Shown here piece by piece: positions 1 through 6,511 of a DNA stretch of 8,858 nucleotides. The notes beneath the pieces were generated by a model, which was not told where the DNA came from, did not search any database, and was given only the letters and a program-made list of their open reading frames with translations. The translations under genes were made by a program, and so were the position numbers. Location: NCBI GenBank assembly GCA_030149995.1, contig JASLGV010000031.1, forward strand, positions 1-8,858, given 5' to 3'. Position 1 is the stretch's first letter, and every line of letters begins with the position of its first letter. The stretch comes from Pedobacter sp. Its GTDB lineage: Bacteria > Bacteroidota > Bacteroidia > Sphingobacteriales > Sphingobacteriaceae.

Positions 1-27
1 AAGCAAACGTAGAGAAGATTTCGAATT

Positions 28-61
28 AAACATCATATGTTTTATTAAACATATGATGTTT
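28..61. promoter_or_regulatory. Tandem pair of GntR-type operator palindromes
   Basis: Two 15-bp palindromes, 28-42 (AAACAT-CAT-ATGTTT) and 47-61 (AAACAT-ATG-ATGTTT), are separated by 4 bases, so their centres are 19 bp apart. They are also exact reverse complements of each other, so the whole block can be read as one long hairpin. The same 6-3-6 pattern recurs at 937-951 in front of the GntR-family gene of this window, which is the main reason for calling these operators of that repressor and not a terminator. The block lies just downstream of a minus-strand -7-like box (75-82), where a bound dimer would block a gene starting near or beyond the left edge. Repressor binding is inferred, not shown. 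Confidence 0.6.
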
Positions 62-74
62 TTAAGCATTCTGA

Positions 75-82
75 CAAATATA
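75..82 (-). promoter_or_regulatory. Candidate -7 promoter box for a gene beyond the left edge
   Basis: On the minus strand this reads TATATTTG, an exact match to the Bacteroidota -7 consensus TAnnTTTG. Transcription would begin near position 69, right before the tandem operators at 28-61. No clear TTG-type -33 element is seen about 20 bases upstream. A minus-strand ATG ATG at 36-31 inside the operator block opens a frame that stays open to position 1 (about 12 codons). It could be the start of the regulated gene, but this is too short to call. Confidence 0.35.
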
Positions 83-130
83 TGATAAACGAGCCAGTCT
101 CGTTAGGCTGTTAATTGCGGTTAACAATGG

Positions 131-152
131 TTAAAATGCCCTTTCGGGACAT
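131..152 (-). terminator. Possible rho-independent terminator of the GntR-family gene
   Basis: On the minus strand a compact hairpin pairs ATG and CCC with GGG and CAT around a GAAA (GNRA) tetraloop, with one bulged T. It is followed directly by TTTTAA. It lies about 110 bases past the stop of the minus-strand repressor gene and before the promoter and operators of the presumed next gene. The stem is short (six pairs) and the U-run is only four, so termination would be moderate at best. Confidence 0.35.
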
Positions 153-263
153 AATGAAATTCTATGAAATCCGGAAAATCTGATCTTAGAATGGTAATAC
201 CGGTCTGGAAATAGGAGCGGGGGTGTAGTATATAAATGGTTATACTGGCCGGTTGGTCTGATT

Positions 264-905
264 TTAATAATTATTGTTTAATATATTTTCGATGGCGACT
301 TGCGATTGTTTAATCTTACCGCTTTTAATGGCATCAAATAATTGCTGGTGCAGGTAGTGGTTCATGGCAAAATAACTGAGTCCCTGTGTTTCTCTGGCCG
401 AAAAGAAGTTTCGAAGGGTAAGTGTAAAACTATAATATAACTCGGCAAGTACCGTGTTGCCACCGGCTTTAGCGATGGCCATATGAAATTCAATATCGGC
501 ATCTGCACAATCTGTAGGCTTTTCGGCACGAATGGCGAGTTTACGTTTTTCCAATGCGCCGGCTATTACATCTAATTGCGCATTTGTATGATTGATCGTG
601 GCCAGCTTAACAATTTCTTTTTCGAGTAAGGCCCTTACTGCGTTAATTTCTTCAAAATCAGCACGCTTTAGCTTTTGTTCAAAGCTAACATCGGGGGTAA
701 CCTCGTTTACAAAAGTTCCCGAACCCTGCTGAACCTTAACAACACCAGAGATGGCCAATATTTTGATTGCTTCTCTAATGGTAGATCGTCCAACCTGATA
801 CAGTTTCATCAGTTCAGCTTCCGCAGGTATTTTTTCGCCTGCCTGGTATTTGCCACCCGAAATATCTGCTTTGATCTGACCGATTACTTTATCGTATAAT
901 TTCAT
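264..905 (-). CDS. GntR-family transcriptional regulator, FadR/FCD subfamily
   Basis: This is a 213-residue DNA-binding regulator, the usual length for the FadR subfamily. Residues 1-70 form the winged helix-turn-helix, with the family pattern PAEAELMKLYQVGRSTIREA at 27-46 (recognition helix) and the wing QQGSGTF at 59-65. Residues 85-205 form the helical FCD ligand-binding domain, which in this family often holds a metal and a small organic acid or sugar acid. Asp137 and His141 (DIEFH) and His186 (HQQLFDAI) match three of the four usual metal ligands. The fourth, a C-terminal His about 22 residues after His186, is absent; the chain there reads ENILNNN. The effector is unknown. The gene stands alone on the minus strand, divergent from the sigma-factor operon, and its own promoter overlaps an AAACAT-N3-ATGTTT palindrome, so negative autoregulation is likely. 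The ATG start at 905 places the HTH at the expected distance from the N-terminus. Confidence 0.92.
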   Translation of the reverse strand: MKLYDKVIGQIKADISGGKYQAGEKIPAEAELMKLYQVGRSTIREAIKILAISGVVKVQQGSGTFVNEVTPDVSFEQKLKRADFEEINAVRALLEKEIVKLATINHTNAQLDVIAGALEKRKLAIRAEKPTDCADADIEFHMAIAKAGGNTVLAELYYSFTLTLRNFFSARETQGLSYFAMNHYLHQQLFDAIKSGKIKQSQVAIENILNNNY

Positions 906-935
906 ATTATTTTATGACTTACCCTTAATTCCTTA

Positions 936-952
936 CAAACATACGATGTTTG
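936..952. promoter_or_regulatory. Operator palindrome overlapping the GntR-family gene promoter
   Basis: The perfect palindrome CAAACAT-ACG-ATGTTTG contains the same AAACAT-N3-ATGTTT core as the two sites at 28-61. On the minus strand its positions 943-936 read TATGTTTG, matching the Bacteroidota -7 consensus TAnnTTTG. That places a transcript start near 930 and gives a leader of about 25 bases to the ATG at 905. A repressor bound here would sit on the promoter, the classic arrangement for autoregulation. It is about 150 bases from the divergent sigma-factor gene, so an effect there is possible but not indicated. Confidence 0.65.
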
Positions 953-1028
953 CGGGAATTTACCTGATTTCGACCTGACCACAGGCTTATGAAGATAAAC
1001 ACATGTGGAAAATGAATATTTGATGAAG

Positions 1029-1058
1029 TTGTAAATCTAAACTGCAAACTTAATGATG
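1029..1058 (+). promoter_or_regulatory. Weak candidate promoter for the sigma-factor operon
   Basis: A TTG at 1029-1031 and the octamer TAATGATG at 1051-1058 are separated by 19 bases, the spacing expected for Bacteroidota -33 and -7 boxes. The -7 octamer matches TAnnTTTG at only four of its six fixed bases. A purine run AAAAGGG at 1072-1078 follows, but it is 20 bases from the GTG start, too far for a normal Shine-Dalgarno. No better promoter was found in the 193-base divergent intergenic region. Confidence 0.2.
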
Positions 1059-1098
1059 GCTTAATTTTCAGAAAAGGGATTTTATTTAGTTTGGCGCT

Positions 1099-1683
1099 GT
1101 GAAAAATCTTTCTGATCCAGCTTTACTTTCTTTAATGAGGCAAGATAATGAACAAGCATTTTCTTGTCTTATAGATCGTTATCAACCTGTATTGTTTCGA
1201 CATCTGTTGAGGCGCACACAATCGCCTGTTGATGCACAGGAAATTCTGCAGGATATATTTATTGCTTTCTGGAATAAGCGCCAAACCATCATTTGCGAAG
1301 AAACCATTTATCCTTATTTATTTCAGGCGGCAAAATATGAAATTATAGACTGGTATGTACGTTCGCAGCGCAGCATTCGGAGGGAAGAACTGCTTTTATC
1401 TTCAGAACCGGCGGTCGATTTTCCGGCAGAAGATGTATTAATGGCGCGGGAGCTTGAGCAATTACTGGAGATAGAAATTGAAAAGATGCCGGGGATGATG
1501 AAGGCGGTATTTAAATTAACCCGGAATGAGCTTTTATCTATAAAAGAAACTGCCCAGCGCTTGTCTGTTTCCGAGCAAACTGTAAAGAACAATATTTCGT
1601 TTGCCTTGAAACGTTTACGCTATGTGCTTAAACGTGAACATTATGTTATCATTTCTGCCATTGTGTTCGCGCGTTTACGTTGA
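1099..1683 (+). CDS. ECF RNA polymerase sigma factor (Bacteroidota FecI/RpoE type)
   Basis: This 194-residue protein has the two-domain layout of extracytoplasmic-function sigma factors. Sigma region 2 spans about residues 20-90, with DAQEILQDIFIAFWNKR at 45-61 (regions 2.1-2.2) and the -10-binding helix around YLFQAAKYEIIDWYV at 73-87. Sigma region 4 spans about 125-178, with the helix-turn-helix in LSIKETAQRLSVSEQTVKNN at 146-165. It directs RNA polymerase to a small set of promoters, here most likely those of the downstream receptor operon. The start is GTG: an in-frame TAG at 1087-1089 rules out anything much further upstream, and the next Met is residue 13, inside the conserved N-terminus. 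No well-placed ribosome binding site is visible. The hydrophobic tail after region 4 (residues 182-190) is common in this group. The anti-sigma gene follows after 64 bases. Confidence 0.93.
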   Translation: MKNLSDPALLSLMRQDNEQAFSCLIDRYQPVLFRHLLRRTQSPVDAQEILQDIFIAFWNKRQTIICEETIYPYLFQAAKYEIIDWYVRSQRSIRREELLLSSEPAVDFPAEDVLMARELEQLLEIEIEKMPGMMKAVFKLTRNELLSIKETAQRLSVSEQTVKNNISFALKRLRYVLKREHYVIISAIVFARLR

Positions 1684-1747
1684 ATTAACATAACAATAAG
1701 GATTATTTAACGGTACCACCTGCTCTTTTTACCGGTTATACGGATGA

Positions 1748-2710
1748 ATGGAAACATATAAAGACACGCAGGGAACAAAAGAACTTCTTCATAAATATCT
1801 GGAGAACAAGTGTACCCCGGAAGAAGAACAAAAAGTACTACGCTGGTATTTTTCCTTTAACGGTGAAGACGATTTTCCGCTGGGCAGTGCAAAGGAAAAA
1901 AGCATCTTAAATGCGGCGAAGGCCAGCATAGCGGCAGCGGCCCGAAAGGAAAAGAATCCCCGCTACCGGTACCCGTTTTTTCCAGCAACAAAGTCTTTTA
2001 TACGCATAGCAGCATTAATTCTGATCGTCAGTTCTGTTGCCCTGGGTATTTATTATAATCAGCAAAAGGCAACAACCGCGCAGCTTTCGCTCAAAACAGC
2101 CGTTGCCGAACGGAAATCCATTACCCTGGCAGATGGAACAAAGATCTGGCTGGGAAATGCAAGTGTATTGCGCTATCCTGCACACTTTAAAGGCAATAGC
2201 CGCGAGGTGGAATTAGAGGGAGAAGCCTTTTTTAAAGTAACCCATAATCCAGACAAGCCTTTTTTAATCCATACCCGAAAATTAAAGATACAGGTGCTTG
2301 GAACGAGTTTTAATGTGCGGGCGTATGCCTCAGATGAGCAGGCCGCGGTGAATGTTAGCAGTGGTAAAGTAGCTGTATCCAATGGACAGAATCAGGTGAT
2401 GCTCGAAAAAGGGCAGGGCATTATTTATAACGACCACAACGATCAATTTGGAACACCTGTAAGCGAAGGTACTTATTCGCCGGCATGGTTGCGTAATACC
2501 CTGTACTTCAGGTATGAAACCCTCCGTGTTATAAGCTTGCGATTAGAAAGATGGTATGGGGTAAAATTTGAGATAACAGACCCGCAGTTACTGCAAAAAA
2601 GATATACACTGGAACAGCAAAATGAAACGCTGGAAAATGTAATGAAAGTTCTTTCGGCAGGCGATTTTAACTACCAGATTAAAGATAAGACTGTAAAGGT
2701 TTGGAAGTAA
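1748..2710 (+). CDS. FecR-like anti-sigma factor (inner membrane)
   Basis: This 320-residue single-pass membrane protein holds the neighbouring ECF sigma factor inactive until the outer-membrane receptor signals. Residues 1-80 are a charged cytoplasmic segment, with LHKYLENKCTPEEEQKVLRW at 14-33 resembling the sigma-binding N-terminus. A membrane helix follows at about 84-103. The periplasmic FecR domain covers about 118-212, with the typical RKSITLADGTKIWLGNAS at 122-139, EVELEGEAFFKV at 153-164 and LGTSFNVRAY at 184-193. The C-terminal domain (about 252-320, DUF4974 type) contains LRVISLRLERWYGVKF and ends near TVKVWK. It resembles the STN fold, as expected for a partner of an STN-bearing receptor. 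The ATG at 1748 is preceded by a weak GGATGA and no strong Shine-Dalgarno sequence. The protein is intact and slightly short for the family. Confidence 0.93.
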   Translation: METYKDTQGTKELLHKYLENKCTPEEEQKVLRWYFSFNGEDDFPLGSAKEKSILNAAKASIAAAARKEKNPRYRYPFFPATKSFIRIAALILIVSSVALGIYYNQQKATTAQLSLKTAVAERKSITLADGTKIWLGNASVLRYPAHFKGNSREVELEGEAFFKVTHNPDKPFLIHTRKLKIQVLGTSFNVRAYASDEQAAVNVSSGKVAVSNGQNQVMLEKGQGIIYNDHNDQFGTPVSEGTYSPAWLRNTLYFRYETLRVISLRLERWYGVKFEITDPQLLQKRYTLEQQNETLENVMKVLSAGDFNYQIKDKTVKVWK

Positions 2711-2722
2711 TTTTTAAAAAAA

Positions 2723-2744
2723 GGAGGACAATTTGAGAAAGTAA
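2723..2744 (+). other. Orphan Shine-Dalgarno-like GGAGG with a three-codon frame
   Basis: The only strong Shine-Dalgarno match noticed in an intergenic region of this window, GGAGG at 2723-2727, lies 100 bases before the receptor start and serves no recognisable gene. Five bases on, TTG-AGA-AAG-TAA (2733-2744) would be a three-codon frame. It may be chance, a leftover of an older gene, or part of leader control of the receptor mRNA. Confidence 0.2.
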
Positions 2745-2770
2745 AGACTTTAAAATTCAGGCAAAGAAGA

Positions 2771-2792
2771 GCGGACTGTACCACCAGCCCGC
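2771..2792 (+). promoter_or_regulatory. Stem-loop in the leader between the anti-sigma and receptor genes
   Basis: GCGGACTG (2771-2778) pairs with CAGCCCGC (2785-2792) around the 6-base loop TACCAC, giving seven Watson-Crick pairs, five of them G-C, and one A-C mismatch. The downstream sequence is A-rich, not T-rich, so it is not a plus-strand intrinsic terminator. It lies 34 bases before the receptor ATG at 2827. It may mark the 5' end of a processed or separately started receptor mRNA, or partly attenuate readthrough from the sigma/anti-sigma genes. Function is inferred from position only. Confidence 0.35.
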
Positions 2793-2826
2793 CCAAAAAG
2801 CCGTTAATAATTCATGATTATGCAAA

Positions 2827-5800
2827 ATGACAAACTATTTAAAAGCCATGCACAATTCTACGAAAAGAAATGCAATAAAATTAATTTATAACATGACGAG
2901 GTTCACTTTTTTTATGGTCTTTCTGATGTTATTCCTTGTTGGAATGCTTCAGGCCAGTGAAGTGAAATCTCAGGATTTAAAAGGTACCAATGTAACCTTA
3001 AATTTGAGGAATGTTACCTTGGAAGAGGTATTTAATGAAATTAAAAAACAGTCTGATCTGACCTTTACCTACTCGCCCGAAGTTGGCCTGAAACCTTCTG
3101 CACCCATCAACGTTAAAAATGTACCCGTTATAGAAGTGTTTAATAAAATCCGCGAAGAATCGCAGGTGGAGTTCAAACAGGTAAACCGTATGATCAAAGT
3201 GATCCCGGTTGTTCAGGAGCAAGGTTCTTTAAGCGGTCAGATTAAAGATGAAACCGGCGTATCAATGGTTGGGGTAACGGTTCAGTTAAAACCATCCGGA
3301 CAAGCTGATTTTAAGACCACCACATCCGATGCCAACGGAAATTTTTACTTTGGCGATTTAAAGGCTGGAACAAAATATGATCTCATATTCAGCTACATCG
3401 GATATGATAAACAGGTTGTAAGTGCTTACCAGGTTAAGGCTGGAACAGGTAATGTATTACAGGTAAGCATGCATCCTTCAGCTGCAAACCTGCAGGAAGT
3501 TGTGGTTACGGCATTGGGTGTAAAGAAAGAAACCAGGAAAATTGGTTACGCTGTACAAGAGGTAAAAGGAGAAGACCTGGTTAAAGCACGGGATTCCAAC
3601 CCGATTACCGGGCTTACAGGTAAAGTTGCAGGACTTTCTGTAGCCATGAATGCAGAATTGCTTGGCGCACCATCCTTGCTTTTACGTGGTAACCAGATTT
3701 CTTTATTTGTAATAGATGGTGTGCCGATTAGTTCGGATACCTACAACTTAAGTCCTGATGATATTGAAACATTTACAGTGCTGAAAGGTCCTGCAGGAGC
3801 AGCCTTATACGGTAGCCGTGCACAGTATGGTGCCATATTAATCACAACAAAAAAGGCAAAAAAAGAAAAAGGTATAACCGTAGAAGTTAACTCTACCAAT
3901 TCTGTTGATAAAGGTTTTATCGCTGTGCCAAAAACACAACACGAATATGGAGGAGGTATGTACGGTCAGTATGCCTATGCCGACGGTTTTGGCGGTGGTT
4001 TACAGGATGCACAATATCAGTTATGGGGCCCAAGGTTCAGAGGACAGCTGATCCCTCAATACGATGGTTTGTATACACCCGGACAAACTTATACCACAAA
4101 ATTCGGCGACCTTACCTATACCGGGAACATCAAACCAGAACCTTATTTAAACCGCGGTTATGTAGATGGAAAAAGCAATCTGGATCGTTTTTTACGCCCG
4201 GGTTTTCAGACAACCAATAACATTGCCCTTTCTGCAACAGGCGATAAGTATGCCATGCGTTTTTCTGTTTCAGAATCCAATCAAAAGGGAATTGTACCCA
4301 ACACAGGGTTAAACATTTTTAACTTCAACAACTCGGTTACCTATCAGATTTCGAAGCGCCTGACATTCAATTCGGATGTAAATTTCAGCAAAACCTATTC
4401 AGATAATGTTCCGGATGTTACTTATGGTCCCAACAGTTTAATCTACAACTTATCCGTATGGACGGGCGATGAATGGAATGTCGATTCGCCGGATATCAGA
4501 AATAAGTGGGCACCGGGAAAAACAAACCAGCAGATCGTTTTTCCAGAACATGTACATTATAACAACCCGTGGATGATGGTGGAAGACTGGACCAGAAGTC
4601 ACGATAAGACAGATGTATACGGATATCTTTCCCTCAACTATAAAATTGACGATCACTTAAACCTGACAGGCCGCTCGCAGATTACTACTTATTCGCTTGT
4701 AAGAACCGAGAAAATGCCTTGGGGCGCCTTTACTTATGCAAGAACACTCGGACAGGGCGATTACCGGGAAGACCGGAGAAACATGTTTGAGAACAACTCT
4801 GATGTGCAGTTAAACTATAATTACAATCCAACAAAGTTGATTAATCTTTCTGGTTTGGTTGGAAGCAGCATGCGAAACTTTAATTATAATTCAAATTTTG
4901 CATCGACAGATTACCTGGTGATTCCAAATGTGTATAATTTTAACAACTCACTCAATACCTTAATGACCAATAATTTCAGGTCGAAAATGCGGGTAATTAG
5001 TGCCTATGCATCGTTGGATGCCTCTGTTGGAAAATATGCAACGATATCTGCTACTGGAAGGGTTGATAAATCATCGGCTTTGCCGGAAGGACGTAATGTT
5101 TATTTCTATCCAAGTGTATCGGTAGCTTCTGTGGTTTCGGATTATATCAAATTACCATCCTTCATCTCTTACCTGAAAATCAGGGGGTCATTTGCAACGG
5201 TACACGGCGATGCAACGGCCACCAGCATCGGGGCTACACCATATAACGTTTACACAACGCTGGCCGGTTCAACAGCCGGTACACTGAATACAGCATTTTC
5301 TGCTTACGGAAACAATTACATGAGCCCGTATGGAGGACCAGATTACTCCCTGCAATCGGTGTTTTCTACCAATAAACCTTATAACAACATTACGGCTGCT
5401 ACTTCTTCGACCAGTATTTTTGATCCAAACATCAAAACTTTTAACCGTAAAACCTTTGAAGAAGGAATGGATGTACGCGTGCTGAAAAACAGGATCGGGC
5501 TGAGCGGTACATTTTTCCAGTATATTGATGGTCCACAGATTTTAGCGAATGCAATTTCGCCTACAACCGGTTATGCCACTTATTATATCAATGCGCTGAA
5601 AACGAAGAAACAAGGTTTGGAGCTGACTTTAACCGCTACGCCTGTTAAAACACACGATTTTTCGTGGGATGTAAATGCCAACTGGTCTACATTTAAAGAT
5701 ACTTACCTCGAATTGCCTCCTGGTCAGACCTATTACAATACCTTCTTTCAGAAAGGCGACAGAACCGATAAATTATATGCTTCGGGATTTGTAAAAGCAC

Positions 5801-6501
5801 CCGACGGACAGATTGTGTACGACGCCGGCGGTAAACCCTTAAAAAATCCGGTAAACCAGTTTTTGGGATATATGAATGCCGATTTTGCCTGGTCAATTGG
5901 AAACAGATTTGCCTATAAAAACTTTTCGTTCAGTTTTCAATTTGATGGCAGTGTAGGCGGAAAAATATCCGACAGGCTTTACTCATTAACCATGCAAGGT
6001 GGTGCAAACATAGCAACAGTAGAAGGTGCCATTGGTAAATCAAGGCTTGACGACGATGCCAATGCCGGTGTTGCCAATTACAAAGGTACATATGTAGGCG
6101 ATGGTGTGCAGGTTTCAAACGGGGTGCCAATCAAGTACGATAATTTCGGAAATATTACCAATTACAACGAACTGCAGTTTACCAAAAATACAGCTACCAG
6201 TACGGTTCAATCGTGGGCAACTCAATATTATGGACAGGTACAGGAAGGTATGCTGGTAAGTAAAACGTATGCAAAACTACGCGAAGTGGTAATTGGTTAT
6301 GATCTGCCTCAGGAATGGCTTAAGAAATTGTCGGTTAAAAGAGCTACCATTTCTGTATTAGGCCGGAACCTGTTGTATTTCTATAAAGATAATAAGTACA
6401 AAGGTATCGATATCGAACAGTTCAATTCGGCCCTCGGAGCTTCAACGCTTCAAACACCAACCACACGGCGCTATGGTGTGAACCTAAATGTTGTATTTTA
6501 A
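2827..6501 (+). CDS. SusC/RagA-family TonB-dependent outer-membrane receptor with STN signalling domain
   Basis: This 1224-residue receptor should import a SusD-delivered ligand across the outer membrane using TonB energy. In order: a basic N-terminus and signal peptide with a hydrophobic core at about 26-43 (cleavage near residue 49); an STN domain at about 53-127 (VTLEEVFNEIKKQSDLTF, then a second half around VIEVFNKIREESQVEFKQV), which passes ligand status to the FecR protein; a carboxypeptidase-regulatory-like beta-sandwich at about 133-216; a LQEVVVTALG TonB-box-like stretch at 222-231; the plug at about 236-343 (LLLRGNQ, LFVIDGVPI, VLKGPAGAALYGSRAQYGAI); and the barrel to the C-terminal Phe (RRYGVNLNVVF). 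The plug has the short RGN form without the usual loop before VIDGVPI. The start is uncertain: ATG 2827 gives a long basic n-region, common in this family, but ATG 2893 (residue 23) also leaves a good signal peptide. No Shine-Dalgarno is present at either. The ligand cannot be read from sequence. Confidence 0.95.
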   Translation: MTNYLKAMHNSTKRNAIKLIYNMTRFTFFMVFLMLFLVGMLQASEVKSQDLKGTNVTLNLRNVTLEEVFNEIKKQSDLTFTYSPEVGLKPSAPINVKNVPVIEVFNKIREESQVEFKQVNRMIKVIPVVQEQGSLSGQIKDETGVSMVGVTVQLKPSGQADFKTTTSDANGNFYFGDLKAGTKYDLIFSYIGYDKQVVSAYQVKAGTGNVLQVSMHPSAANLQEVVVTALGVKKETRKIGYAVQEVKGEDLVKARDSNPITGLTGKVAGLSVAMNAELLGAPSLLLRGNQISLFVIDGVPISSDTYNLSPDDIETFTVLKGPAGAALYGSRAQYGAILITTKKAKKEKGITVEVNSTNSVDKGFIAVPKTQHEYGGGMYGQYAYADGFGGGLQDAQYQLWGPRFRGQLIPQYDGLYTPGQTYTTKFGDLTYTGNIKPEPYLNRGYVDGKSNLDRFLRPGFQTTNNIALSATGDKYAMRFSVSESNQKGIVPNTGLNIFNFNNSVTYQISKRLTFNSDVNFSKTYSDNVPDVTYGPNSLIYNLSVWTGDEWNVDSPDIRNKWAPGKTNQQIVFPEHVHYNNPWMMVEDWTRSHDKTDVYGYLSLNYKIDDHLNLTGRSQITTYSLVRTEKMPWGAFTYARTLGQGDYREDRRNMFENNSDVQLNYNYNPTKLINLSGLVGSSMRNFNYNSNFASTDYLVIPNVYNFNNSLNTLMTNNFRSKMRVISAYASLDASVGKYATISATGRVDKSSALPEGRNVYFYPSVSVASVVSDYIKLPSFISYLKIRGSFATVHGDATATSIGATPYNVYTTLAGSTAGTLNTAFSAYGNNYMSPYGGPDYSLQSVFSTNKPYNNITAATSSTSIFDPNIKTFNRKTFEEGMDVRVLKNRIGLSGTFFQYIDGPQILANAISPTTGYATYYINALKTKKQGLELTLTATPVKTHDFSWDVNANWSTFKDTYLELPPGQTYYNTFFQKGDRTDKLYASGFVKAPDGQIVYDAGGKPLKNPVNQFLGYMNADFAWSIGNRFAYKNFSFSFQFDGSVGGKISDRLYSLTMQGGANIATVEGAIGKSRLDDDANAGVANYKGTYVGDGVQVSNGVPIKYDNFGNITNYNELQFTKNTATSTVQSWATQYYGQVQEGMLVSKTYAKLREVVIGYDLPQEWLKKLSVKRATISVLGRNLLYFYKDNKYKGIDIEQFNSALGASTLQTPTTRRYGVNLNVVF

Positions 6502-6511
6502 AATTGATCAA

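Noticed and set aside
88..104. AACGAG-CCAGT-CTCGTT hairpin
   Set aside because: It has six pairs with a 5-base loop and no adjoining T-run of useful length; it lies upstream of the candidate -7 box and no role can be supported.
127..183. 18-codon plus-strand frame starting at ATG 127
   Set aside because: It is very short, has no ribosome binding site, and overlaps the candidate terminator hairpin.
979..1008. CCACA...TGTGG inverted repeat in the divergent intergenic region
   Set aside because: Five-base arms with a 20-base loop are expected by chance and match no other element here.
1708..1738. Imperfect hairpin TAACGGTA / TACCGGTTA between the sigma and anti-sigma genes
   Set aside because: It has a bulged base, a 14-base loop and no T-run after the stem; too weak to call a terminator or attenuator.
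4779..4788. AAACATGTTT palindrome inside the SusC gene, resembling the repressor operators
   Set aside because: It lacks the 3-base spacer shared by the three flanking sites, lies deep in a coding region, and a 10-bp palindrome is easily met by chance.
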